Shown: positions 1 through 7,786 of the stretch, in pieces
Layout: each line of letters starts with the position of its first letter
Numbering within the stretch: the first letter of the stretch is position 1
DNA from: Falsirhodobacter flavus
Lineage (GTDB): Bacteria; Pseudomonadota; Alphaproteobacteria; Rhodobacterales; Rhodobacteraceae
DNA length: 64,000 nucleotides
Assembly: GCA_029846755.1 (NCBI GenBank)
Contig: JARWBI010000002.1
Location: 248,001 to 312,000, forward strand
Direction: 5' to 3'
Position numbers and translations under genes: made by a program
Notes under the pieces: model-generated
Databases searched by the model: none
Told to the model about the DNA's origin: nothing
The model's input: the letters and a program-made list of their open reading frames with translations, nothing else

Positions 1-246
1 ACCCTTTGCGCGCTGCCTGCGCATGCTGCCTGCTATGCCGATTACAAGGCAAAGCGGGACAATCCCCTTCGTTTGCATTATGGGGTTGCCGAAGTTCCGG
101 AATGCGACCCGGACATTGCGCGTAAGGCATTGCAAGGGCGTCTTGGCCGCGAGGGTTGGACGCTTCTGAACATATTGTCGGTGTTCGGCCCCGAGGGGCT
201 GGAGGAAAGGAAAGCAAGTGCAGGAGATTATTTTCTCCGCTTCTGA
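1..246 (+). CDS. Conserved hypothetical exported protein, 3' end only
   Basis: The reading frame is open from the first base of the window and stops with TGA at 244-246, so the start lies upstream. The visible 81 residues begin inside what looks like the end of a signal peptide (CALPAHA, then CYADYKAK) and end in GDYFLRF. Charged and aromatic residues are regularly spaced, as in a small folded periplasmic domain, and two cysteines are visible after the signal region. I know similar small exported proteins in Rhodobacterales but no function for them. Its last 29 bases overlap the start of the next gene in another frame, which suggests co-transcription and translational coupling. Confidence 0.7.
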   Translation, partial: TLCALPAHAACYADYKAKRDNPLRLHYGVAEVPECDPDIARKALQGRLGREGWTLLNILSVFGPEGLEERKASAGDYFLRF

Positions 247-910
247 AAGCCGGGGCGGCCGCGTCGTCGCTTGGGGCATCGTTGCCGTGATCGCGATCCT
301 GCTGGTCGCCGGGGTCCTGCTGTTCATCAGCCTGCCCGACGCCAACGTCTTCAATTCGAAGGTCGAGCGTCTGTTCGTCGAGAACATGGAACTGCGCCTG
401 TCGAACGAGCTGCGCCTGCTGGAAATCCTTGCCCAGTCCGGCACCGCCTTTACCGAGGTTCTGGCCTCCTATCGCATGGTGATCTTCGTGCTGCTGGTAT
501 TCTCCAGCGCGCTTCTGCTGGCCTCGCTGGTGTTCCTGGTCACGATCATCGCGCAGAACCGGCGCATCGCGGCGATCCAGCGGTCGGGGATACAGGTGTC
601 GTCCCTGCGCATCAGCCGCGAGGCGCGGGCCGTCTATATCAACGACATGGAATTCACCCTGACCGAATCCGCCATAGAGACGCTGAGCGTGCTGGCCGAG
701 GCGCGGATGGATGACGAGGTGCTGACCGGCGCGCAGATCGAATCGATGATCGCGGGCAAGGAGGATGCCGAGGAAGCCGCCGGCGCGGTCCGCATCAAGC
801 GGCTGCGCGACGCGCTTGGCAACCAGATGGTGAGCGAATTGCTGGTCAAGACCGTCGCAAGACGCGGATACATGCTGGCGGTCGCCAAGGACGTGATCCG
901 CGTCGTCTGA
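218..910 (+). CDS. Membrane-anchored winged helix-turn-helix protein
   Basis: A 230-residue protein starting at GTG 218, behind an AAGGAAAG ribosome binding site. Two hydrophobic segments (about residues 16-37 and 87-111) enclose a polar loop of about 50 residues. The rest (130-230) is a soluble C-terminal domain whose end, around TVARRGYML at 212-220, resembles the wing of OmpR/PhoB-type DNA-binding domains. I infer a hairpin-anchored sensor or regulator with its DNA-binding domain at the C-terminus, the reverse of the ToxR/CadC arrangement. Topology and DNA binding are inferred from hydrophobicity and local similarity. It overlaps the upstream exported protein by 29 bases, so the two may act together. 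Confidence 0.7.
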   Translation: MQEIIFSASESRGGRVVAWGIVAVIAILLVAGVLLFISLPDANVFNSKVERLFVENMELRLSNELRLLEILAQSGTAFTEVLASYRMVIFVLLVFSSALLLASLVFLVTIIAQNRRIAAIQRSGIQVSSLRISREARAVYINDMEFTLTESAIETLSVLAEARMDDEVLTGAQIESMIAGKEDAEEAAGAVRIKRLRDALGNQMVSELLVKTVARRGYMLAVAKDVIRVV

Positions 911-924
911 TTGTCACGATCTGC

Positions 925-953
925 TTGCATGACGGGGGGGCGGGCCATATATG
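925..953 (+). promoter_or_regulatory. Possible sigma-70-type promoter before nspC
   Basis: TTGCAT (925-930) and TATATG (948-953) are separated by 17 bases in the short gap before nspC. The -35 box is weak and the spacer very G-rich, so this is only a candidate. Confidence 0.3.
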
Positions 954-989
954 CGCCCATCTTTCCCTTTTTCCTGCCGGGGGTTCGCG

Positions 990-2084
990 ATGATCCAGAC
1001 ACCGTATTACCTGATCGACGAAAGCGCGCTTCAGGCCAACATGGAAAAGATCGAGCGGCTGTGCGAGCTTTCGGGCGCGAAGGCGCTGCTGGCACTGAAA
1101 TGCTTTGCCACCTGGCCGGTCTTCGGGCTGATGTCGAAGTACATGGCGGGGACCACCTCTTCCTCGCTTTATGAGCTTCGCTTGGGCCGCGAGAAGTTCG
1201 GCAAGGAAACCCACGCCTATTCCGTCGCATGGGGCGAGGACGAGATCGACGAGGCCGTGGGCTACGCCGACAAGATCATCTTCAATTCCATCGGCCAGCT
1301 TGAACGGTTCGAGGACCGCGCTTCGGGCATCGAACGCGGGCTGCGGCTGAACCCCGGTATTTCGACCAGCGGTTTCGATCTGGCCGACCCGGCGCGCAAG
1401 TTTTCCCGTCTGGGCGAATGGGACAGCGAGAAGATCGCGGCAGTGCTGGACCGCATCTCCGGCTTCATGATCCACTACAATTGCGAGAATGGCGATTTCG
1501 ACCTGTTCGACCGCCAGCTGACCGACATCGAAAACCGCTTCGGCAACCTTCTGGGCGGCGTGAAATGGGTCTCGCTCGGCGGCGGCATCCACTTCACCGG
1601 CGAGGGGTATCCGATCGAGAAGCTGGCCGAACGGCTGCGCGCCTTTGCGGACAAGTTCGGCGTTCAGGTCTATCTGGAGCCGGGCGAGGCGTCGATCACC
1701 AACACCGCCAGCCTCGAGGTGACGGTGCTCGACATCCTCGACAACGGCAAGAAGCTGGCCATCGTGGATTCTTCGGTCGAGGCGCATATGCTGGACCTGC
1801 TGATCTATCGCATCGCGGGCAAGATGAACACGACCGGCCCGCACGAGTATCAGATCTGCGGCAAATCCTGCCTTGCCGGTGACATCTACGGCGATTTCAA
1901 TTTTCCCGAACCGTTGAAGGTCGGGGATCGTCTGTCGATCGCGGATGCCGCGGGATACACGATGGTCAAGAAGAATTGGTTCAACGGCGTGAAGATGCCC
2001 AGCATCGTTGTCCGCGAACTCGACGGCACTCTGCGCACGGCGCGCGAGTTCGGCTTTGCCGACTATGCCTCCAGCCTCGGCTGA
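990..2084 (+). CDS. nspC: Carboxynorspermidine decarboxylase
   Basis: A 364-residue PLP-dependent decarboxylase of the alanine-racemase fold (fold type III). It removes the carboxyl group of carboxy(nor)spermidine to give (nor)spermidine, the last step of the alternative polyamine route. The PLP lysine is in ALKCF (K37). Other family motifs are HYNCEN, GGGIHFTGEGYP, EPGEA and the CGKSCLAGD segment that supplies the active-site cysteine. Length and motifs fit NspC over the whole protein. The ATG at 990 gives the family's usual N-terminus (MIQTPYYL); an ATG at 951 would add 13 unrelated residues. The dehydrogenase of the same pathway follows 37 bases downstream. Confidence 0.93.
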   Translation: MIQTPYYLIDESALQANMEKIERLCELSGAKALLALKCFATWPVFGLMSKYMAGTTSSSLYELRLGREKFGKETHAYSVAWGEDEIDEAVGYADKIIFNSIGQLERFEDRASGIERGLRLNPGISTSGFDLADPARKFSRLGEWDSEKIAAVLDRISGFMIHYNCENGDFDLFDRQLTDIENRFGNLLGGVKWVSLGGGIHFTGEGYPIEKLAERLRAFADKFGVQVYLEPGEASITNTASLEVTVLDILDNGKKLAIVDSSVEAHMLDLLIYRIAGKMNTTGPHEYQICGKSCLAGDIYGDFNFPEPLKVGDRLSIADAAGYTMVKKNWFNGVKMPSIVVRELDGTLRTAREFGFADYASSLG

Positions 2085-2121
2085 AGGCCCTTCCCTCTGT
2101 CCTTAAAGGAGACGGTTCGAA

Positions 2122-3360
2122 GTGAAACGAAACGTGTTGATCATCGGTGCAGGTGGCGTCGCGCAAGTCGTGGCCCACAAGGCGGCGCAAAACAACGACC
2201 TGCTGGGCGATCTGCATATCGCCTCGCGCACGGTCGGCAAATGCGAGGCCATCATCGCGTCGGTCCATGAAAAGTCGGCCATGAAGGTTCCGGGCAGTTT
2301 CACCGCCCATGCCGTCGACGCAATGGACCCCGGCGCGGTCGCAACCCTGATCCGGCACACCGGCGCACAGATCGTGATCAACGTGGGCTCTGCCTTCGTG
2401 AACATGACCGTGCTTGAGGCATGCATCGAGACAGGCGCAGCTTATCTGGACACCGCGATCCACGAGGATCCGGGCAAGATCTGCGAGACGCCGCCGTGGT
2501 ATGGCAACTATGAATGGCGGCGGCGCGAGCGTTGCGCGGCGGCGGGCGTCACCGCGATCCTTGGCGTCGGCTTCGATCCGGGCGTTGTGAACGCTTACGC
2601 CAAGCTGGCGGCCGAGGATTACCTCGACACCGTTTCGTCCATCGACATCGTGGATATCAACGCCGGAAGCCACGGGCGCTGGTTCTCGACCAACTTCGAC
2701 CCCGAGATCAACTTCCGCGAATTCACTGGCACCGTCTATAGCTGGCAGCAGGGCGCGTGGCAGGAAAACCGGATGTTCGAGGTGGGCAAGGAATGGGACC
2801 TGCCGGTCGTCGGCACCCAGAAGGCCTATCTGACCGGGCATGACGAGGTGCATTCGCTGTCGGCCAACTATCCCGATGCGGATGTGCGGTTCTGGATGGG
2901 CTTCGGCGATCACTACATCAACGTGTTCACCGTGCTGAACAACCTTGGCCTGCTGTCGGAAAAGCCGGTGGTCACCGCCGAGGGGCTGGAGGTGATTCCG
3001 CTGAAGGTGGTGAAGGCCGTGCTGCCCGACCCAGCCTCGCTGGCGCCCGACTATGTCGGCAAGACCTGCATCGGCGATTTCGTCAAAGGCACCAAGGACG
3101 GGGCCGAGGCGGAGGTCTTCATCTACAACGTCGCCGACCACAAGGAGGCGTTCGAGGAAACCGGATCGCAGGGCATCAGCTATACCGCCGGGGTTCCGCC
3201 GGTGGCTGCGGCGATGCTGATCGCGGACGGCACCTGGGACGTGGCCCGCATGGTCAACGTCGAGGAACTTGACCCGCGGCCCTTCCTTGGCCTGCTGAAC
3301 GGCATGGGCCTGCCCTCGTGCATCAAGGATGCGGCGGGCGACCGTGCGCTGAGCTTCTGA
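2122..3360 (+). CDS. Carboxynorspermidine/carboxyspermidine dehydrogenase (saccharopine dehydrogenase family)
   Basis: A 412-residue NADPH-dependent reductase that joins aspartate beta-semialdehyde to a diamine, giving the carboxylated polyamine that NspC then decarboxylates. The N-terminal Rossmann motif is GAGGVAQVVAHKAA (residues 8-21), followed by the saccharopine-dehydrogenase-like catalytic half. The start is GTG at 2122, preceded by AAAGGAGA at about 2105-2112; the first residues then read MKRNVLIIGAGG as in family members. It forms an operon with nspC and is closed by a hairpin terminator directly downstream. The order nspC then dehydrogenase and the whole-length similarity make the call firm. 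I cannot tell whether norspermidine or spermidine is the product. Confidence 0.92.
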   Translation: MKRNVLIIGAGGVAQVVAHKAAQNNDLLGDLHIASRTVGKCEAIIASVHEKSAMKVPGSFTAHAVDAMDPGAVATLIRHTGAQIVINVGSAFVNMTVLEACIETGAAYLDTAIHEDPGKICETPPWYGNYEWRRRERCAAAGVTAILGVGFDPGVVNAYAKLAAEDYLDTVSSIDIVDINAGSHGRWFSTNFDPEINFREFTGTVYSWQQGAWQENRMFEVGKEWDLPVVGTQKAYLTGHDEVHSLSANYPDADVRFWMGFGDHYINVFTVLNNLGLLSEKPVVTAEGLEVIPLKVVKAVLPDPASLAPDYVGKTCIGDFVKGTKDGAEAEVFIYNVADHKEAFEETGSQGISYTAGVPPVAAAMLIADGTWDVARMVNVEELDPRPFLGLLNGMGLPSCIKDAAGDRALSF

Positions 3361-3368
3361 TTTTCAGG

Positions 3369-3396
3369 CGCCCCGGGTCAAAACCGGGGCGTTTGT
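3369..3396 (+). terminator. Rho-independent terminator after the polyamine operon
   Basis: An 8-bp GC-rich stem (3369-3376 with 3384-3391), a 7-base loop and a short T-rich tail (TTTGTT) lie 9 bases after the dehydrogenase stop. Confidence 0.8.
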
Positions 3397-3636
3397 TGCA
3401 GACAGGGAACAATAGGCGGATTGTCGCTTAAGTTTCACTTGAACGGCGGCGCAAGTTTCCGCATGGTTCAAAGCATACCTCATGCGTTTCTTACCGTGCG
3501 GCTTTTGAAGGCCAAGTCCTGTTGCCTACGGTTTTTCACCCACCATTCAAATCTGCATTTGGCGGAGAGGCTCGGGCTGCCGACCTTGTCACATCCGCCA
3601 CGGGACGGCCGGCGCGCAAGCGTCGGCCGTTTCCGT
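3397..3636. other. Intergenic stretch between convergent operons
   Basis: 240 bases with no credible gene. A weak inverted repeat (7-bp arms near 3605-3611 and 3621-3628) could serve as terminator for the leftward lipoprotein gene, but it lacks a clear T tract. Reading frames through here have no start or coding character. Confidence 0.5.
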
Positions 3637-4215
3637 TCAGCCGCCCGATGTTCCCGTCCGCGCCGCGCTGGTTGCACCGAAACCGCCGCGCGAGGCGACG
3701 TCCGCCCGAGACATCGGCGGCTTGCCCACCGTCGTCGGCGCCTTGTTGAACGCCGCTGCGTTCAGCTTGCCCGCCCCGTTGTTGGTGGTGATCGAGGTGC
3801 CGCCGGGCGTCGCGAACCGCCCGTTCGCCGTGTTGACCAGCGGCTGACTGGCAAAGCCGCGCCCGCCCGACATCATCGAGCCGATCATGTAACCCGCGAT
3901 CAGCGGCAGGAAGGAAAAGCCCCCGCCCGGCTGCTGGACCGCATCGGTGCCGCAATTGCCGACGCCGTGCTGTTCCTCGCAGACCTGCTGGCTGTCATAG
4001 CGCGGGGCGGTGGCAAGGTGGTCGGCTTCGGCCTGTGCGAAAGCCTCGGCGCAGTCTTCGGCGGTGAAGGCAAGGCTGCCCGCATCGGCCTGCGCCTTGC
4101 AGCTGGCAAGGTCGGGGAAGGAGGTGACGTCCGATTCCTCCTCGCGGCAGGCGGACAGGGTGAAGGCCGCCGCGCCGACAAGCGCCAAGGCCACGGATCT
4201 GGAACGTTTGCGCAT
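3637..4215 (-). CDS. YgiB-like (DUF1190) lipoprotein
   Basis: A 192-residue protein with a lipoprotein signal peptide ending in the lipobox FTLSAC (cysteine at about residue 21). It continues with the paired-cysteine region typical of DUF1190/YgiB (CKAQADAG, then CAEAF and CEEQHG..NCG), a short hydrophobic GYMIGSMMSGG stretch and a low-complexity Gly/Ala/Thr-rich tail. ATG at 4215 has GAGAGGG upstream and puts the lipobox at the proper distance; the frame stays open upstream but that part is shadow. It follows the YgiC-like enzyme by 10 bases, the pairing seen in E. coli ygiB-ygiC. The function of the lipoprotein is not established. Confidence 0.85.
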   Translation of the reverse strand: MRKRSRSVALALVGAAAFTLSACREEESDVTSFPDLASCKAQADAGSLAFTAEDCAEAFAQAEADHLATAPRYDSQQVCEEQHGVGNCGTDAVQQPGGGFSFLPLIAGYMIGSMMSGGRGFASQPLVNTANGRFATPGGTSITTNNGAGKLNAAAFNKAPTTVGKPPMSRADVASRGGFGATSAARTGTSGG

Positions 4216-4225
4216 CTTGGCCCTC

Positions 4226-5443
4226 TCAATCGCGGATGTAATGGGGTTTGAACCGTGACAGGTCCTGCGTGATCCGCGCCCGATCTTCGCGCAAACCCAT
4301 GCCGACGCAAGCCTCTCCAACGATCCAGGCGCCGATGATCGGACGGAAGCCGTCGAAGACCGGCAGCGGGTGATAGGCCTGCACGATACGGGCATGGTCG
4401 TCATAGCTGCGATCGCCCGAGGTTTCGGGCTTTTGACCCGCCTCGATGATCGAAATCGACGCGCCTTCGCGGGAAAACACGGGTTTCAACACATGCCCCT
4501 TCGCCAGCGCGTCGCGGCTGCGGTCGAACAGATCGCCGGGGGATGCGCCGTCGCCGCGCAGGGCGCCCGCGACATCCGCCTCGAAGAAGGCGGGCAGCAG
4601 GTTCGGGTGCCCCTCGAACATCTGCCACAGCATCGGCAGGATCGCCTTGTTCGACAGCAGCGCCTTCCATGCCGGTTCGATGAAGCGGCAGCTGGACCCC
4701 GCCACATGCGCGGCGAAATCGTCGCGCAGCAGGTCTTCCCACGGATAGAGTTTGAACAGCGCGCCCATCACGCGGGATTCGTTGTCCAGAAACTGCCCTT
4801 CGGTGGACAGCGCGATCTGGCCAAGGTCGGTGTATTGCGCACCCAGCCCCGCCTCGCGCGCGGCCCAGGCCATCGCCTCGACGGTGGCGTAATCCTCGGC
4901 GTTGCCCTCGACGGCGGCGAAATGGACGTCGGTGTTTGGTGCGAATATCTGGCCGAATCGTTCGACCAGCGCCTCGTGGATGCCGTTGAACTGGTCATCC
5001 CCGTCCCGCAGCGCGCCGGCAGCGATCTGATCCTCCAGCCACTGCCACTGGAAGGACGCCGCCTCGTAAAGCGAGGTCGGCGTGTCGGCATTGTATTCCA
5101 GCATCTTGGCGGGACCATTGCCGTCGAAAACCAGATCGAACCGCCCGTAAAGCTCCGGCTCGCCCGCATTCCAGCTGTTCGCGACCAGATCCCAATGATC
5201 GCGCGGGATCGACATGCGGCCCATCAGCTCCTCGGACCCGGTGATGCGCGAGACGGCCTCGCGGCACATCGCGTGAAGCTCGGCCGCGGGGGCTTCGATG
5301 CCCTCCTCCACTTCGGCGAGCGTGAACTCATAGACGCTGGCTTCGTCCCAATACGGCTCGCCGTGCATGTCGGCGAAGGTGAACCCCGCCTCGGCCGCCG
5401 TCTCGCGCCAATGGGCCCGTTCGGGTATCGAAATCTTCCTCAT
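4226..5443 (-). CDS. Glutathionylspermidine synthase-like ATP-grasp enzyme (YgiC family)
   Basis: A 405-residue protein of the glutathionylspermidine synthase C-terminal (pre-ATP-grasp plus ATP-grasp) family. Landmarks are the RFDLVFDGNGPAKMLEYNADTP segment (substrate and ATP binding), FIEPAWKALLSNKAILP, KPVFSREGASI and the C-terminal EACVGMGLRED. It lacks the amidase domain of E. coli Gsp, as usual for YgiC. Members form an amide bond using ATP; the substrate of this branch is not settled. ATG 5443 is preferred because GCGAGG lies 6 bases upstream; ATG 5449 is too close to that site. It forms an operon with the DUF1190 lipoprotein and converges on the polyamine operon. Confidence 0.88.
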   Translation of the reverse strand: MRKISIPERAHWRETAAEAGFTFADMHGEPYWDEASVYEFTLAEVEEGIEAPAAELHAMCREAVSRITGSEELMGRMSIPRDHWDLVANSWNAGEPELYGRFDLVFDGNGPAKMLEYNADTPTSLYEAASFQWQWLEDQIAAGALRDGDDQFNGIHEALVERFGQIFAPNTDVHFAAVEGNAEDYATVEAMAWAAREAGLGAQYTDLGQIALSTEGQFLDNESRVMGALFKLYPWEDLLRDDFAAHVAGSSCRFIEPAWKALLSNKAILPMLWQMFEGHPNLLPAFFEADVAGALRGDGASPGDLFDRSRDALAKGHVLKPVFSREGASISIIEAGQKPETSGDRSYDDHARIVQAYHPLPVFDGFRPIIGAWIVGEACVGMGLREDRARITQDLSRFKPHYIRD

Positions 5444-5495
5444 CGCCATCCTCGCCCGCTCTTCGCATCTCCTATGTCAGAAGCGCGGCTGCGAT

Positions 5496-5521
5496 GGAAC
5501 CGCGCCCTTCGCCGCATCGTT
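5496..5521 (+). promoter_or_regulatory. Sigma-EcfG-type promoter (GGAAC-N18-GTT)
   Basis: GGAAC at 5496-5500 and CGTT ending at 5521 match the -35/-10 pattern of the alphaproteobacterial general stress sigma factor. The -10 lies 24 bases before the ATG of the small acidic protein and in the same orientation. Confidence 0.65.
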
Positions 5522-5545
5522 TCACAGGGGATGGAGGATCATGCG

Positions 5546-5707
5546 ATGACCAAACCGGACAAGCCAGAAACGACCAAGCCCGAAGCCGAGCGCGACATCC
5601 GTCCCGCGGGCCCGAAGGAGATGGAAAACCCACCAAAGGACTGGACCAAGACCGACGAGGAAAGCGACGAAAGTTTTCCCGCCAGCGATCCGCCGGGCAA
5701 TTACTGA
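5546..5707 (+). CDS. Small acidic protein with a DESFPASDPP motif
   Basis: A 53-residue, highly charged, proline-rich protein with no hydrophobic segment and no predicted fold. It ends in DESFPASDPPGNY. The SFPASDPP motif recurs near the C-terminus of many small uncharacterised proteobacterial proteins (recollection, not a search). ATG 5546 has GGAGG at a good distance; an in-frame ATG at 5531 overlaps that site and is less likely. A GGAAC-N18-GTT promoter sits just upstream, which makes it a candidate general stress protein. It may be co-transcribed with the GNAT gene 38 bases downstream. Likely intrinsically disordered; function unknown. Confidence 0.75.
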   Translation: MTKPDKPETTKPEAERDIRPAGPKEMENPPKDWTKTDEESDESFPASDPPGNY

Positions 5708-5745
5708 ACTTGCGGGCGGGCGGCATTCACGCAAGGATGCCGCCC

Positions 5746-6213
5746 ATGACCGCGACCCTGCCCATCACCCGCGAAAGCCCGCTCGGCCCCGACCTCGCCC
5801 TGCTGATGCAGCGCCATACCGAGGCGATGCATGCCGATACCCCGCCCGAATCGATCCACATGATGGACGCCTCTGCGCTGGCTGCGCCAGGCATCTCGTT
5901 CTTCGTCATGCGCGACGGGACCGAAGCCGTCGCGATGGGCGCGATCAAGGTCGAGGGAGAACATGCCGAGATCAAGTCGATGCACGTGCTGTCGGAACAC
6001 CGCGGATCCGGGCTTGCGCCGCGTCTGCTGGATCATCTGATCGCCGAAGCGCGGAATGCAGGCGTCAGCCGCCTCAGCCTCGAGACCGGATCGCAAGACA
6101 GTTTTGCCGCGGCACGTGCGCTTTACGCCCGCCGCGGTTTCGTCGAATGCGGCCCGTTCGGCAACTATCGCCCCGACCCGAACAGCACCTTCATGACACT
6201 GGCCCTGACCTAA
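5746..6213 (+). CDS. GNAT family N-acetyltransferase
   Basis: A 155-residue acetyltransferase. The acetyl-CoA-binding motif A is visible as MHVLSEHRGSGLAPRLLDHLI, with the RGSG loop and following helix. Motif B is RLSLETGSQDSFAAARALYARRGF, the typical Ala-rich helix and ARRGF strand. Substrate unknown. ATG 5746 has AAGG at a workable spacing; the alternative ATG 5737 sits directly on it. It follows the DESFPASDPP gene, and its last 4 bases overlap the end of the convergent manganese catalase gene. Confidence 0.85.
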   Translation: MTATLPITRESPLGPDLALLMQRHTEAMHADTPPESIHMMDASALAAPGISFFVMRDGTEAVAMGAIKVEGEHAEIKSMHVLSEHRGSGLAPRLLDHLIAEARNAGVSRLSLETGSQDSFAAARALYARRGFVECGPFGNYRPDPNSTFMTLALT

Positions 6214-7136
6214 CGGGACGCCTGATAGAGTTTCGAAGCGATCTCGAACATCTCTTCGGGGGCGTAGTCAGGCGTGAAGGCGGAAGGCACCCCGGTCAGA
6301 TCGTGGATCTTGCCGCCGTCGGGCAAACCCTCCACAACCTCCAGCTCGCCGGGCGGGTCGTCGGGCAGCGCGACCTCGCCGTTGCCCCAGATGCCTTTCA
6401 TCTCGCGGTAATCCTCGCCGCTGAAGGTATAGAGACGGCGGTGGGACCCTTCGGCGAGGTATTTCTGGCATTCGGGAATATTGCCCAGCGGAATGTTCGG
6501 CGTGGGCAGGAACTTGTCCAGATCGACGCCGGTGATCTTCTTCAGCGCCAGCGCATAGGCATGGGCGTGAACCGACCCGCGCACCAGAAGATAGCCGCAG
6601 ACCTCGCGCCCCGTCGGGTCGGTCAGGCTTTCATAGACGCGCAGCTTGTGCAGACGTGCCCCGCATTCCAGATGGAAGTTGTGCAGCAGGTCCACGATCA
6701 GGTTGCCGGTGGTCGTGACCATGTCGGCGTTCCAGGACTGCGCGTTGCTGTTGATCGGCATCGCACCGCCGCCGTTGGAATAGAACGCCCCGGCCAGCCG
6801 CGTATCCTTCATCGCCTCATACGGCGCGCCAGAGATGTCGCCGCCCATTTCGGTGTCGTCCTTGTCCGCATCCGGACCGTTGGCCAGCATGGCAACACCG
6901 TTGCTGACCAGTTCGACATGGCCCAGTTCTTCGGCAGTAATGGCGGCGACGAGGCTGTAGAAGGGGCGCAGCTTGTTTTTGCTGCGGAAGTTGAAGCTCT
7001 GGAACATGTAATTGCCCAGGGTGGACATCTCGCCATATTTGCCGCCCAGCAACTCTTGCAGGGCGGCGGCGGCGTTGGGGTCCTGCCGGCGCGGCGGCGG
7101 GATATCGATCTGCAACTTGTCGACGCGAAGGAACAT
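6210..7136 (-). CDS. Manganese (non-haem) catalase
   Basis: A 308-residue member of the dimanganese catalase family (KatN type), which converts hydrogen peroxide to water and oxygen. The ferritin-like four-helix bundle carries the expected metal ligands: E36 in KYGEMSTLGNY, E70 and H73 in AEELGHVE, a glutamate in LECGARLHKL and a histidine in VRGSVHAHAYAL. The C-terminal tail is shorter and acidic. ATG 7136 gives the family start MFLRVDKLQID; an upstream ATG would add 6 residues. It has its own sigma-EcfG-type promoter at 7171-7195. Neighbours are other stress genes, much like the yciGFE-katN grouping of enterobacteria. Cytoplasmic. Confidence 0.95.
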   Translation of the reverse strand: MFLRVDKLQIDIPPPRRQDPNAAAALQELLGGKYGEMSTLGNYMFQSFNFRSKNKLRPFYSLVAAITAEELGHVELVSNGVAMLANGPDADKDDTEMGGDISGAPYEAMKDTRLAGAFYSNGGGAMPINSNAQSWNADMVTTTGNLIVDLLHNFHLECGARLHKLRVYESLTDPTGREVCGYLLVRGSVHAHAYALALKKITGVDLDKFLPTPNIPLGNIPECQKYLAEGSHRRLYTFSGEDYREMKGIWGNGEVALPDDPPGELEVVEGLPDGGKIHDLTGVPSAFTPDYAPEEMFEIASKLYQASR

Positions 7137-7170
7137 CGGGCACTCCGGGTTCAAGGGTCAGGGGCTGGTG

Positions 7171-7195
7171 AACCGTGACATCCACCCGATGTTCC
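7171..7195 (-). promoter_or_regulatory. Sigma-EcfG-type promoter before the Mn catalase
   Basis: On the minus strand GGAAC (7195-7191) is followed after 17 bases by GTT (7173-7171). The -10 lies 35 bases before the catalase ATG, in the gap after the PfpI gene. Confidence 0.7.
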
Positions 7196-7202
7196 GAGGG
7201 CC

Positions 7203-7772
7203 TCAGGCGCTGCGGGTCTGGCCTTCGTGGCGGCCTTCCGCGAATTCCTCGACCAGCTTGGCGCAGAAGGCGGGCAGATCGTCCGGCTTGCGGCTGGTGA
7301 CCAGGCCTTGATCCACGACGACCTCCTGATCGACCCATGTGCCGCCCGCATTGCGGATGTCGGTCTGAAGCGAGGGATAGGATGTCACCGTCCGCCCGCG
7401 CACCACATCGGCCTCGACCAGAAGCCACGGCCCGTGACAGATCGCGCCGACCGGCTTGCCCTGTTCGATGAAGCGGCGGATGAAGTCGACGGCCTCTTTC
7501 TCGGCTCGCAGCGTGTCGGCGCCGACCGTGCCGCCGGGGATCACCACACCATCGAAATCGTCGGCATTCGCCTCGGTGAAAGTCATGTCGACGGCGTAAG
7601 AGCCGCCGGGCTCCAGATCGCCATTGACGGCCTTTGCGTCGTCGGTGCTGCTGCTGACGACCGTCACCTTGGCACCCGCCGCCTCCAGCGCCTCGCGCGG
7701 TTTGGTGAATTCCACTTCTTCGGTTCCCTTGGGCGAGATCAGAAGCGCGATGGTTTTTCCGTTCAGTTCCAT
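7203..7772 (-). CDS. DJ-1/PfpI family protein (YhbO/PfpI type)
   Basis: A 189-residue class I glutamine-amidotransferase-like protein. The nucleophile elbow is AICHGPWLL with C112 and H113, and the conserved acid is in the GTEEVEFTKP segment (about E18/E20). Proteins of this branch are described as stress-induced proteases, deglycases or glyoxalases; the exact activity is disputed in the literature. ATG 7772 has AAAGGA 6 bases upstream. It lies 14 bases after the stop of the PRC-barrel gene and is probably transcribed with it from the 8247-8271 promoter. Confidence 0.92.
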   Translation of the reverse strand: MELNGKTIALLISPKGTEEVEFTKPREALEAAGAKVTVVSSSTDDAKAVNGDLEPGGSYAVDMTFTEANADDFDGVVIPGGTVGADTLRAEKEAVDFIRRFIEQGKPVGAICHGPWLLVEADVVRGRTVTSYPSLQTDIRNAGGTWVDQEVVVDQGLVTSRKPDDLPAFCAKLVEEFAEGRHEGQTRSA

Positions 7773-7786
7773 GTCCTGTCCTTTCA

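Noticed and set aside
4370-5545. Upstream extension of the DESFPASDPP gene
   Set aside because: The extension is antisense to the ygiC-like gene; only the last 53 residues have a ribosome site and independent coding character.
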